Positions 9,540 to 19,419 of a DNA stretch of 64,000 bases are shown one piece after another. Source of the stretch: Neptunomonas sp. Its GTDB lineage: Bacteria; Pseudomonadota; Gammaproteobacteria; Pseudomonadales; Balneatricaceae. Position 1 is the stretch's first letter. The number at the start of each line of letters is the position of its first letter. The translations under genes and the position numbers were made by a program. Under the pieces are notes generated by a model. That model worked only from the letters and a program-made list of their open reading frames with translations. It had not been told where the DNA came from and did not search any database. The DNA is taken from assembly GCF_016744175.1 (NCBI RefSeq), contig NZ_JADGEV010000007.1, positions 51,482-115,481 of the forward strand. Direction: 5' to 3'.

Positions 9540-9697
9540 GGCTTACTTTAAAGATTGAAACTGAAACGAAACTGAAAACTAGAAAAATAAAAACTACCCC
9601 TGAGTCAATGTTCAGCGTGTCGCTTTTTTGCTATGCTCCGCTCTCCTGTTTAACGGGCAGCATAATAGCTCCCCAGCACTATATATGAGTGATTGCC

Positions 9698-10768
9698 ATG
9701 AGCAAATACTGGAGTGAAGCGATCCAAAACCTGACTCCCTATGTACCGGGTGAGCAGCCAAAGGGTAGCAACATTATTAAACTGAACACCAATGAAAACC
9801 CCTTCCCGCCATCTCCCATGGTGGTAGAAGCAATCCAGCAGTTTGATACTGACCGTCTACGTCTTTACCCCGATCCTGACGCATCAGCTCTTAAGCAATC
9901 ATTGGCTAATTATTTCAATGTGAAAACTGAGCAAGTTTTTGTGGGTAATGGCTCTGATGAAGTACTAGCGCATACTTTTATGGCTTTTTTCCGCCAGTCT
10001 GAACCGCTACTAATGCCGGACATCTCTTATAGCTTTTATGATGTTTACTGCAACCTCTATGGCATTGAAGCAAAGCATATACCCTTACAAGATAACTTCT
10101 GCATTGCTCTAGACGACTATGCTCAAACCAATGGCGGTATTATTTTTGCGAACCCTAATGCCCCTACCGGCAGAGCACTTACGCTAGAAAAAATTGAAGC
10201 ACTGCTAAAGAAAAACACTGAAACCGTCGTTGTCGTCGATGAAGCTTACGTGGACTTTGGCGCAGAAACGGCTATCAAACTGGTTGATCAGTACCCGAAT
10301 TTATTAGTTATTCAAACGCTGTCTAAATCTCGCTCATTAGCGGGAATGCGTGTTGGATATGCAATCGGTAACAGTGAATTGATTGAAGGCTTGGAGCGTG
10401 TTAAAAACAGCTTCAACTCTTACCCATTAGATATGCTTGCGCAAGTAACCGCCATTGCCGCTATTAAAGATGATGACTACTTTGTCGAAACCACTCAAAA
10501 AATCATCAAAATGCGGGAATGGACTAACCAACAACTGCAGTCCTTAGGCTTTAAGATTATTCCTTCCAAGACAAATTTTGTATTTGCATCACATCGCTAT
10601 ATAGCAGCTGCCGAATTGATGGGTTTTCTTAGGACTAACCAAATTTTAATTCGCCACTTCAGTCGTCCAGGTATTGATAACCACTTACGTATCACCATTG
10701 GGACCGAGACTGAGATGCAAGCAATGATTGATTGCTTAAAACGTCACCCTGACATCATTACGTTATAA
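9698..10768 (+). CDS. hisC: Histidinol-phosphate aminotransferase (ORF extends to GTG at 9689)
   Basis: NTNENPFPPSP, FANPNAPTG, VVDEAYVDFG, LSKSRSLAGMRVGYAIG. Confidence 0.95.
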   Translation: MSKYWSEAIQNLTPYVPGEQPKGSNIIKLNTNENPFPPSPMVVEAIQQFDTDRLRLYPDPDASALKQSLANYFNVKTEQVFVGNGSDEVLAHTFMAFFRQSEPLLMPDISYSFYDVYCNLYGIEAKHIPLQDNFCIALDDYAQTNGGIIFANPNAPTGRALTLEKIEALLKKNTETVVVVDEAYVDFGAETAIKLVDQYPNLLVIQTLSKSRSLAGMRVGYAIGNSELIEGLERVKNSFNSYPLDMLAQVTAIAAIKDDDYFVETTQKIIKMREWTNQQLQSLGFKIIPSKTNFVFASHRYIAAAELMGFLRTNQILIRHFSRPGIDNHLRITIGTETEMQAMIDCLKRHPDIITL

Positions 10769-10773
10769 TCGAG

Positions 10774-10799
10774 ACACCTCGCTTGCACAAGCGAGGTGT
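10774..10799. terminator. Strong perfect hairpin downstream of hisC (no clear U-tract)
   Basis: ACACCTCGCTTG-CA-CAAGCGAGGTGT, 12-bp perfect inverted repeat. Confidence 0.45.
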
Positions 10800-10918
10800 G
10801 TCCTCTCCTACACGGTACGACTTTTTCATATTACAATTTGTCTAAAGCACTTTTAGACAACAATCTGTTTCCTTGCTGTATTAGACATTGCTGTTAGAAT
10901 TCGTTTTTAATCAAAGGG

Positions 10919-11815
10919 ATGCTCACTGTGACAGAGTCTAACCGCGGCTTATTGCTTGCCCTATTTGCCTATTCTATGTGGGGCGGCTTTGCACTCTTTT
11001 TCAGCCTGTTAAAACACATTCCAGCCACCGAAGTATTACTGCACCGCGTTGTTTGGTCTTTTCTATTTGTCGCCATCATTCTTACCCTGACCAAACATTG
11101 GTCTCGAGCGAAAGCAGCCTTATTAAATCGCCGTTTATTGTTAGCACTTTTCTGCTCTTCGCTTTTGATTGCTGCGAACTGGTGCCTGTATATTTGGGCG
11201 GTCAGCGTAAACCGTGCTGTTGATGCTAGCCTAGGATATTTTATCAGCCCACTGGTTGCGATATGTTTAGGCGTTCTTTTCTTTAAAGAATCACTGGCTG
11301 TTTATCAAAAAGTGGCCATTCTATTAGCGTCATTAGGCGTCGCTTACAAAGTTTTCGGTATGGGGGAGTTCCCATGGATTGCTCTAACGTTAGCCTTTAG
11401 CTTTGGATTTTATGGGCTAGTGCGAAAAAAAACACAAGTTGATACAGTCACAGGACTTATGCTTGAAACCATACTTCTACTCCCTTTTGCGGTCCTTTAC
11501 TGGATATGGCTAACGATACAAGGAGAGCAGCATTTTAGCTTCAATATAGATGGGGTATTACTCGTACTTGCAGGGGTACTTACAGCGCTACCTTTACTAG
11601 CTTTTTCAGCCGCTGCGCACAGGCTTAGTCTTACTCTGCTTGGTTTTATGACCTATCTTGCGCCCACACTTCAGTTATTAAGCGCGGTTCTTATTTTAAA
11701 CGAACCCTTTGACGAGGGCGATTTTGTAACATTCGCAATGATTTGGGTTGCATTGATTATCTTTTCAGGTGGAGCGATCTGGCGCCGGAGAAGAACGCCA
11801 GAGAACATTGTTTAA
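10919..11815 (+). CDS. rarD: EamA family transporter RarD (start may be GTG at 10928)
   Basis: AYSMWGGFALFFSLLKHIPATEVLLHRVVWSF, about 10 TM. Confidence 0.9.
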   Translation: MLTVTESNRGLLLALFAYSMWGGFALFFSLLKHIPATEVLLHRVVWSFLFVAIILTLTKHWSRAKAALLNRRLLLALFCSSLLIAANWCLYIWAVSVNRAVDASLGYFISPLVAICLGVLFFKESLAVYQKVAILLASLGVAYKVFGMGEFPWIALTLAFSFGFYGLVRKKTQVDTVTGLMLETILLLPFAVLYWIWLTIQGEQHFSFNIDGVLLVLAGVLTALPLLAFSAAAHRLSLTLLGFMTYLAPTLQLLSAVLILNEPFDEGDFVTFAMIWVALIIFSGGAIWRRRRTPENIV

Positions 11816-11843
11816 TAATCTAAGCGACAAGCATCCAAAAGTA

Positions 11844-12761
11844 CTAGCTGGACTCTCCTTCGATTCGATTAGTGCCACTCTGTTTTGCTATAAATAAATT
11901 CTCTTCCGCTCTTTTTAAAATACTTTCAGGCGTGTCCTGCTCATTGATTAATGAAGCAGCACCAATACTCACAGTAAAGTTCAAAAAGCTCTCACTTCCG
12001 TCAGCTGCGATGCAAGGCACTTGTTGTTCAGCAGCCAACTTGCGCACACGCTCTGCTGCAAGCAAAGCTTGCTCCCTATTCGTTTCCGGTAAAAACATAA
12101 CAAATCTGTCATCAGAAAAACGAGCGAAAAAGTCTGCCGTACGCTGAAAACCATGCATAGCTTTAACGAACTGCTGTAGCACTTTGTCTCCAACATCCCA
12201 ATTGTATTGATCGTTTATCTGGTTGAAATTATCAACATCAATCAATAAGAAGGAACACACCCAATCGTAACGCTGTGCTTGTGCTACAGAATGATCAAGA
12301 ATGGTCAGGAGAGACCTACGGTTATACGCGCCCGTTAAGGGGTCACGTTGCGCCTGCTTAAAAAGCTTTTGCTCATTACGCTTAGACAATGAAACATCTC
12401 GCGCTACCCACATCAACTCGGTGTCGCTCACAGCAACTATCGTAGTATCCCAAACTTGCGCGCTATCTAAACCAAGCTCACGCCAATGAATTGAGTGCTC
12501 TGGCTTCATAGAAATAGTTAATTTTTGAGGTTGATTACTGCGTACAGCTTGCTCGATCATACCTGATATATATGCAGCAATTTCATCTGCAAATAATGAA
12601 GAAAAAGTTCTTCTAAGCATGGCGTCAGCGTTTAACCATGTAGCCCCCCCAGCATTAACTCTAAGCACTTCACCGGCGCTACTTAAGCTTACGACTATCT
12701 GATCGACAGCCGATAACAAACACTCGAAGCGACGCTGCTGCTGATCTTCAGGGTCCGTCAT
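11844..12761 (-). CDS. PAS-like plus degenerate GGDEF domain protein
   Basis: RDPLTGAYNRRSL and DVDNFNQINDQYNWDVGDKVL present, but the active-site GG(D/E)EF reads FSDDR. Confidence 0.88.
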   Translation of the reverse strand: MTDPEDQQQRRFECLLSAVDQIVVSLSSAGEVLRVNAGGATWLNADAMLRRTFSSLFADEIAAYISGMIEQAVRSNQPQKLTISMKPEHSIHWRELGLDSAQVWDTTIVAVSDTELMWVARDVSLSKRNEQKLFKQAQRDPLTGAYNRRSLLTILDHSVAQAQRYDWVCSFLLIDVDNFNQINDQYNWDVGDKVLQQFVKAMHGFQRTADFFARFSDDRFVMFLPETNREQALLAAERVRKLAAEQQVPCIAADGSESFLNFTVSIGAASLINEQDTPESILKRAEENLFIAKQSGTNRIEGESS

Positions 12762-12857
12762 TTACATCTCCAAACTAAAATTACTTTCTAAAAGTTATAG
12801 CACAGCTGAAGAGGCTTGTTATCAGTTATTTAAAAATAATCTAACGTTTTTCGCCCT

Positions 12858-13157
12858 TCACTTAATAAAGCGTCTAACAAGACGCGCAGAATCACCAAAT
12901 AAATCTAATGCATAGTAGTCAGCATAGCTATCCAAGCATTGAATAACTTCAGATATATCTTCTGGCTTACCTTTGAAACTTGCGTTTAATAAAAGCGTGC
13001 TCTCACCTTCAATGCTTAATTGAATTTTATCTTTCTTAAGCAACACATCATTTTCATTCTGAGTTAATACCACCCACCCTAACAAGGTTAATTTTTCTAC
13101 TAAGTAACATTTTTCAAGCGAGGTATTAACCGTGCCCAGCAACCTATAAATCTGCAT
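12858..13157 (-). CDS. Hypothetical protein
   Basis: 99-aa ORF in an otherwise unoccupied interval, consistent strand and spacing. Confidence 0.5.
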   Translation of the reverse strand: MQIYRLLGTVNTSLEKCYLVEKLTLLGWVVLTQNENDVLLKKDKIQLSIEGESTLLLNASFKGKPEDISEVIQCLDSYADYYALDLFGDSARLVRRFIK

Positions 13158-13228
13158 TGAACTCCTTAAACAGGGCGAACTTATTCATACTAAGTCATTA
13201 AAAATTTTCCGGAGCTCCTAACAAGCAG

Positions 13229-14224
13229 TTATCCGTTACATTTTTTTTGTTCTGCTAACATACGCTCTCGAGCAACGCGTTTAGCGTCACGACGTTCTTG
13301 CATCGTCATCACCGCCGCATCACCGATATGGCCTTCACCCCTTTCTGTCGCTAACTGCATTTGTTTCTCACGCTGAGCAAAACGCTCAATTTGTTCGGGA
13401 CTGTGTTTGCCGTAGCAATGCGGACAACTAACACCGGATACGTATTGATCGCTGGATTTATCTGTTTCTGTGATCGGCATACGACATGCGTTACATTGAT
13501 CATACTGGCCTTTTTGGAGCTGATGGTTAACTGTAACCCTATCGTCAAACACAAAACACTCGCCTTCCCATAACGATGTTTCCTGCGGAACTTCCTCCAA
13601 ATATTTTAAAATGCCGCCTTTAAGATGATAAACCTCATCAAATCCTTGCTCTTTCATATAAGCAGTTGATTTCTCACAACGAATACCGCCTGTACAAAAC
13701 ATAGCTACTTTTTTCTGTTTTGTAGGGCTCATGTTCTGCTTAACATATTCTGGGAATTCCCGAAAACTATCAGTCTGTGGATTAACAGCATCTCGGAATG
13801 TACCTACTTGCACCTCATAGTTATTACGGGTATCAACCAGCACTACATCCGGATCACTAATTAATGCATTCCAGTCTTTGGGTTCAACATACGTTCCTAC
13901 CACTCTTCTAGGGTCAATGCCCTCAACGCCTAGAGTAACTATTTCTTTTTTGAGTTTTACTTTAGTTCTCTTAAACGGCTGACGCTCATGTAGAGATTCT
14001 TTATAATCAATATCCGCTAAACGTTCATCAGATTTTAGCCAAATTAATAGTGCATCTATCGCTTCTCTCGTTCCAGAAACGGTGCCATTAATCCCTTCCT
14101 GAGCGAGCAGTAACGTACCTCGGACTCCGTTACTTTTCATAACATCATACAAAGGCACACGCAGTTCCTGGTAGTCATCAAGCACAACAAATTTATAAAG
14201 GGCGCACACAACTGTATGAGACAT
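13229..14224 (-). CDS. trhO: tRNA uridine(34) hydroxylase, rhodanese-type (TrhO/YceA)
   Basis: [20 protein letters not shown] rhodanese active site; [15 protein letters not shown]. Confidence 0.93.
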   Translation of the reverse strand: MSHTVVCALYKFVVLDDYQELRVPLYDVMKSNGVRGTLLLAQEGINGTVSGTREAIDALLIWLKSDERLADIDYKESLHERQPFKRTKVKLKKEIVTLGVEGIDPRRVVGTYVEPKDWNALISDPDVVLVDTRNNYEVQVGTFRDAVNPQTDSFREFPEYVKQNMSPTKQKKVAMFCTGGIRCEKSTAYMKEQGFDEVYHLKGGILKYLEEVPQETSLWEGECFVFDDRVTVNHQLQKGQYDQCNACRMPITETDKSSDQYVSGVSCPHCYGKHSPEQIERFAQREKQMQLATERGEGHIGDAAVMTMQERRDAKRVARERMLAEQKKCNG

Positions 14225-14409
14225 AGCGATTCTCCGAACTCAGACAAAAAAGACGCGCCATTATACGCAAACCGATATAACCTGTCGCTAATTGGTCGCA
14301 ATACAATCTAATACTAATTTTCTATTAGCCGCCTGTAACGCAGGCTGGGATTTTTTGCCGACTATCTAGTAAAATTCAGCAACACGATAAGTAAAAATAA
14401 GGAAATACC

Positions 14410-14841
14410 ATGAAAGCATTACTTCTACCCCTGTATATAGCCAGCGCTTTAATCCCTTTTACTAGCCAAGCTCATGCGGCAGAAAGTCTGCCATTTAATG
14501 CAGGGAAATGGGAGATAACAAGCAAAGCCTCAATGCCAATGATGCCACAACCTATTGTTAGTAAAGATATTGAGTGTATTCGTGAGAAAACAATCAGCGC
14601 TGAACACTTCGCAAAACAAAGTGGCGGCACTTGCAAAGCTGATAGTGTCCGAGTGAGCGGAAAAAACATTAAATGGGATATGAGCTGCAGCGTAGAAGGC
14701 AACCTCATGGTAGGCCATGGCAGCATGAAGGTAAATAATGCGAGCATGAAGGGCAACATGACAATGACAATGTCGATGCAAGGCATGAAAATGGAGATGA
14801 AAACATCATGGAGCGGAAAACGGCTTGGAGAATGCAATTAA
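14410..14841 (+). CDS. DUF3617-like periplasmic protein
   Basis: Signal peptide; FNAGKWEITSKASMPMMPQP start with Cys-containing core. Confidence 0.7.
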   Translation: MKALLLPLYIASALIPFTSQAHAAESLPFNAGKWEITSKASMPMMPQPIVSKDIECIREKTISAEHFAKQSGGTCKADSVRVSGKNIKWDMSCSVEGNLMVGHGSMKVNNASMKGNMTMTMSMQGMKMEMKTSWSGKRLGECN

Positions 14842-14885
14842 CAATCAGTCATCAAATCTCATGTACCTCTTAAAGGCAAGCTTAC

Positions 14886-15302
14886 GTGCTCCAAATAACT
14901 AATCATGTCATGATTCCTGACGATGAAATTGAATTAACAGCCATTCGTGCGCAAGGAGCCGGTGGACAAAATGTCAATAAAGTATCTAGCGCCATTCATC
15001 TTCGTTTTGATATCGCAGCCTCGTCATTACCAGACTATTACAAACAACAGCTGCTCAATCTAAACGACCAAAGAATCAACAAAGAAGGTGTCGTTGTGAT
15101 TAAAGCACAGCAATACCGCACTCAAGAGAAAAACAAAGACGCAGCTTTAGCACGCTTACTAGAACTGATTAAAAGTGCAACAACGCCACAAAAAGCAAGA
15201 AAACCTACCAAACCCACCAAAGGTTCCAAAACAAGAAGGCTAGATAGCAAAAGCAAGCGAGGTAAAACTAAAGAAATGCGCGGAAGAGTCTCAGATCGTT
15301 AA
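14886..15302 (+). CDS. arfB: Alternative ribosome-rescue factor ArfB (GTG start)
   Basis: [27 protein letters not shown] motif and Lys/Arg-rich C-terminal tail. Confidence 0.93.
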   Translation: MLQITNHVMIPDDEIELTAIRAQGAGGQNVNKVSSAIHLRFDIAASSLPDYYKQQLLNLNDQRINKEGVVVIKAQQYRTQEKNKDAALARLLELIKSATTPQKARKPTKPTKGSKTRRLDSKSKRGKTKEMRGRVSDR

Positions 15303-15372
15303 CAGCAACAGCACAGCGACATAAGATAACGTAACAATGACGATAATAAATCACTAGTAAAAAACAGCAGGG

Positions 15373-16317
15373 TTACGCTCCGAACATGTAACCTTGAGCA
15401 TCTGAGCTTTCTGAGTCGGTGATTGAATTCAATGCTTTTTCAATCCAGTCTCCAGACTCGCCTCTTAGCCATGAAGCAGACAACTCTTCTTGCAACAAAC
15501 TAGCCCAGTCAGTTAAAGCCAACCTTTCAGAAATACCCAGTCGTAGCGGGAGATGTTTTAGAATTGAATAAACTTCAAATGGAACCTTAAAATCTCTAAA
15601 CTGTCGACGCGCAAACAACTGCAGCTGCCTTCCAGTACATGCAGAGGGTGATATATCTTTACCCGCAGCCACCTGCATCCAAGGATCAACGCCTCTGATA
15701 CCCAGTTCATCATGAGCAAGCGGAAAAACGCCATAAAGGTTAAAGGCTCGTAAATAAATCTGACGAAGGTATGCGTCATAACATTGATTTTCAATAGCTA
15801 CTATTCGCGTCATACCACTGATTTGCTGTACATCGATCGACGCAGCAGCCAAAGCATAAGGACGGCCTAAAACAGCGACACTCATCAAATCATTGTATTC
15901 TTTTCGTACCCAATGACTAATAGGTCGCTCATGTCGCCATAAGCTTCTCAAAAACTCTTCATTTAGTTCAAACGGAACATTTAAATCTGAAACGATTCCA
16001 CCGACACCAAAACGCACGGTTAATAAATCCGTTTTCACATTACCTAATAAAGCTTCAATAACACGTCCTGCACGCTCATGAAAACGTACATAATCATCCG
16101 CATGCTTATCAATGTTTTCTTCAGGTTGGTTTAAAATATGAATCAAGTCAGGCACAGACCATTCAGCAAGCAACCGCAATTCGGATTCAGTGACAACATC
16201 GTTGATAGTATCACTGTGGTCAAGAAGGCAATACGTGTTAATACTGCTTGTGGGGACCCCTTTAAAGCCCCCAGCAGTAGCGCGTGGCATATGGTAAGTG
16301 TGGTTGAACCGAAGCAT
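15373..16317 (-). CDS. Hypothetical protein of unrecognised family
   Basis: 314-aa ORF, no competing ORF of comparable length; no recognisable domain. Confidence 0.6.
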   Translation of the reverse strand: MLRFNHTYHMPRATAGGFKGVPTSSINTYCLLDHSDTINDVVTESELRLLAEWSVPDLIHILNQPEENIDKHADDYVRFHERAGRVIEALLGNVKTDLLTVRFGVGGIVSDLNVPFELNEEFLRSLWRHERPISHWVRKEYNDLMSVAVLGRPYALAAASIDVQQISGMTRIVAIENQCYDAYLRQIYLRAFNLYGVFPLAHDELGIRGVDPWMQVAAGKDISPSACTGRQLQLFARRQFRDFKVPFEVYSILKHLPLRLGISERLALTDWASLLQEELSASWLRGESGDWIEKALNSITDSESSDAQGYMFGA

Positions 16318-16456
16318 ATTAAGTCTCTCAAAATAGCTAAATGACGTAAATTCACATCTTCAGCATCATTCGTTCAAAACGACGGCTAACGAACTAAATT
16401 CAATAATTATGATGAATTATAGTCTTATCTTCAGTTTTTGTTAAGCTTTAATAAAT

Positions 16457-17242
16457 CTAGGCAGTACTTACCTTTAGTCTAATTTTATTGAGGACTCTTG
16501 ATGCTGCCACCATCCCGAATGAAGCAGTCACGACCGCTCCCGCACCAAAACCACCATCACAATCTAATTTAGTTTGCCCATCAGACATCATTTTCTGACC
16601 GCATACCGTACCATCTGGTTGTGGGTAACGCAGTTGTTCTGTCGAATACACGCACTCGACGCCAAACTTTTTCCCGTTTTTATTGAATCCATAATGACGC
16701 CTCAATACTGAGCGTACTTTAGCCGCCAGTGGGTCATTATAAGTTTTAGACAAATCCGCCACACTGACACAAACAGGATCAAGCTGCCCTCCTGCGCCAC
16801 CAACGACTACCATAGGGATTTTGGCACGCTTACAGTACGAAATTAGCGCTGCTTTATCTCTAACACTATCAATTGCATCAACCACATAATCAAAACACTC
16901 CTGCATTAAATCAGGGATGTTTTCACTGTTAACAAAAGCATGCTCTTCATGAACAAGGCATTCTGGGTTAATTAACCGTATGCGGTCAGCCATTACCGAT
17001 ACTTTTGATTGCCCAATAGAGCCGTCTAAAGCATGGATTTGTCGATTAATATTTGTTTCACAAATATCATCTTGATCAATCAATGTGATTTCACCGATAC
17101 CCGAGCGCGCTAATGCTTCAGCAACCCAAGAACCAACACCACCAATTCCCACTACGCATATATGAGAATCACGGAAGCGCTCAACAGCCTCTATGCCATA
17201 TAAACGACGGGAGCCACCAAAACGATTATCAAATGCCGACAC
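16457..17242 (-). CDS. tcdA: tRNA threonylcarbamoyladenosine dehydratase
   Basis: FGGSRRLYGIEAVERFRDSHICVVGIGGVGSWVAEALARSGIGEITLIDQDDICETNINRQ. Confidence 0.93.
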   Translation of the reverse strand: MSAFDNRFGGSRRLYGIEAVERFRDSHICVVGIGGVGSWVAEALARSGIGEITLIDQDDICETNINRQIHALDGSIGQSKVSVMADRIRLINPECLVHEEHAFVNSENIPDLMQECFDYVVDAIDSVRDKAALISYCKRAKIPMVVVGGAGGQLDPVCVSVADLSKTYNDPLAAKVRSVLRRHYGFNKNGKKFGVECVYSTEQLRYPQPDGTVCGQKMMSDGQTKLDCDGGFGAGAVVTASFGMVAASRVLNKIRLKVSTA

Positions 17243-17281
17243 ATCAAAGCCTTATCATTAAAAACCAATAGGAATAATTAA

Positions 17282-17503
17282 CTAAAGCTCATCATCAGTT
17301 AATTCAGTAAAGACTTGCTCGCCACACTTTGAGCAAGTCCCTTCAATATAGATAGTGCCATCTAGTTCATACTCAAGCGGTGTATGCATACCTAAATCAG
17401 CTTCTTGGCATTTGTCGCACCATGTTTGCTCCAAAAATGCCTGCTGCTCTTCTTTATCACGTAATAAAAAATCACGTTTTTTATTTTTCTCATCGTTAGA
17501 CAT
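17282..17503 (-). CDS. Small zinc-ribbon-like protein
   Basis: CDKC...CSKC pair in 73 aa. Confidence 0.6.
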   Translation of the reverse strand: MSNDEKNKKRDFLLRDKEEQQAFLEQTWCDKCQEADLGMHTPLEYELDGTIYIEGTCSKCGEQVFTELTDDEL

Positions 17504-17591
17504 AACGCCAATCCTTACTGGTAATCAATATGTGTTTAATAATTATCAAAACGGGAGAATAAAGACCTAAATGACTAACCACTAATAAAAG

Positions 17592-18299
17592 TTACCAGTT
17601 CATTTCTTGCTTTATAAATGGAATAGTGACTTTTCTTTGCGCCATTAGAGATGCTTTATCCAAACGATCAAGCATGAGGCAAAGGTCATTCATACTTCGA
17701 CTAGCATGATGAACAAGATAACGAGCCACATCTTCTGCTAGATCAATGCCTCGAATTTTTGCACGTAACTGTATGGCTTGGATTTTATCTTCATCATGAA
17801 GCGCCACGACACTAAAAACAGCCCCCCAACTAAGGCGAGATACCAGATCTGGTAAGTTGATACTCAGTTGTCTAGGAGCAGAGTGTGCAGCAACGATCAA
17901 CGTGTTTTGTTCTTGGCGAATCCGGTTATACAAGTGAAACAAAGCTTCTTCCCATTCGGGCAATGTTGCAACAGCCTCCACGTTATCGACACAAACAAGG
18001 TCTAAATGCTCCATCCCTTCAAGAATAACAGGACTTAAACTTAACAACTCATTCAACGGAAGGTAAACAGCGGTTCTTTTTCTAGGTTCCGCAGCATGAC
18101 ATGCTGCTTGTAATAAATGAGAGCAACCCGTTCCTTGAGCGCCCCAAATATACAAAAAAGGCTCGCCTTCACCTACTGCCGACTGACGGAGCATCTCGCA
18201 TACGAGCCCATTATCACCCGTTTGGTAATTCTCAAATCGTGCATCATCCCTAAGAGTTACACCCAAAGGAAGCTGCTGTGGCGCACTAGCGCTGTTCAT
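17592..18299 (-). CDS. hda: DnaA regulatory inactivator Hda
   Basis: QLPLGVTLRDDARFENYQTGDN, YIWGAQGTGCSHLLQAACHA, DnaA-like AAA+. Confidence 0.92.
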   Translation of the reverse strand: MNSASAPQQLPLGVTLRDDARFENYQTGDNGLVCEMLRQSAVGEGEPFLYIWGAQGTGCSHLLQAACHAAEPRKRTAVYLPLNELLSLSPVILEGMEHLDLVCVDNVEAVATLPEWEEALFHLYNRIRQEQNTLIVAAHSAPRQLSINLPDLVSRLSWGAVFSVVALHDEDKIQAIQLRAKIRGIDLAEDVARYLVHHASRSMNDLCLMLDRLDKASLMAQRKVTIPFIKQEMNW

Positions 18300-19413
18300 C
18301 TATGCCTACATCCTGTTCTTGCAATAGTTCATCTTCTATTAGATCAACGGGAGTATCACCATACAAATGACTGTTTTTATACCCATCATGAACATGACGC
18401 AAAAATACCATAATAACAGCAGCAACAGGAAGCGCTATCAACACGCCAACAAAACCAAATAACTGCCCCCCCGCCATAATGGCAAAAATTACTGCCACTG
18501 GATGTAATCCGATTTTATCACCCACCATCAAAGGTGTTAAGACTGTCCCCTCCAATGCTTGACCCACACCAAAAACAGCAAAAACCCACAACAAAATAAT
18601 AGGATCATGGAACTGCAAATAAGCAGCAATACTTGCTGCCACTATGCCGACTAAAAAACCCATGTAAGGAACAATACTTGCTAGGCCAGCAAGCATTCCT
18701 AACAATAACGCCAAATCTAGCCCAACCATCCACAAACCTAGCGTATAGACAACACCGAGTGTCATCATCACTAACAACTGCCCTTTGATAAAAGCACCTA
18801 AAACTTCATCGCTTTCTTTTGCCCAACGAGAAACAACAGGCTCAATACTTCGTGGTAATAAGCGCTCAATTTTTTCCATCATTACGTCCCAATCACGCAA
18901 TAAGTAAAATGTCACTACCGGTATAAGCATTAGGTTCGCAATCCAGCCGACAACAGCCAAACCAGAACGAGTAATTCCGGAAGCAACCTGCGCCATAATG
19001 TCACCCGTTTTTTCCCAATGGCTCGCAACAAGCTTTTTAAATGACTCCATATCACCAAACGATATACCGTCCCCTAAAAATGCCTGAATCGCTGGAATAG
19101 CCTTCTCTTCGAAAAGCGCAATAACAGCAGGGACCTGATGAATCACCACTTGAATTTGATGACTCAGCTTAGGTATAAATAACAGTATCAAAAGAGTAAC
19201 TAAAGTGGTGAGAATGACAAATACAATAACTACCGCCACTGTGCGCGTTACTCCAGCATCCTCAAGCCGATCAGCAAGTGGATCTGTTAAGTAAGCCAAC
19301 AGCGCCCCTACTAGAAATGGCGACAAGATTGGCCCTAATAAATATAATAAAAACCCTGCGATGATAACAATCAGCAATAAAAAGACACGCTGTGAAGTCA
19401 GAAATTTATCCAT
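18286..19413 (-). CDS. AI-2E family transporter (PerM-like)
   Basis: TM-rich, LGPILSPFLVGALLAYLTDPLADRLE, GQALEGTVLTPLMVGDKIGLHPVAV. Confidence 0.9.
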   Translation of the reverse strand: MDKFLTSQRVFLLLIVIIAGFLLYLLGPILSPFLVGALLAYLTDPLADRLEDAGVTRTVAVVIVFVILTTLVTLLILLFIPKLSHQIQVVIHQVPAVIALFEEKAIPAIQAFLGDGISFGDMESFKKLVASHWEKTGDIMAQVASGITRSGLAVVGWIANLMLIPVVTFYLLRDWDVMMEKIERLLPRSIEPVVSRWAKESDEVLGAFIKGQLLVMMTLGVVYTLGLWMVGLDLALLLGMLAGLASIVPYMGFLVGIVAASIAAYLQFHDPIILLWVFAVFGVGQALEGTVLTPLMVGDKIGLHPVAVIFAIMAGGQLFGFVGVLIALPVAAVIMVFLRHVHDGYKNSHLYGDTPVDLIEDELLQEQDVGIDEQR

Positions 19414-19419
19414 TAAAAC

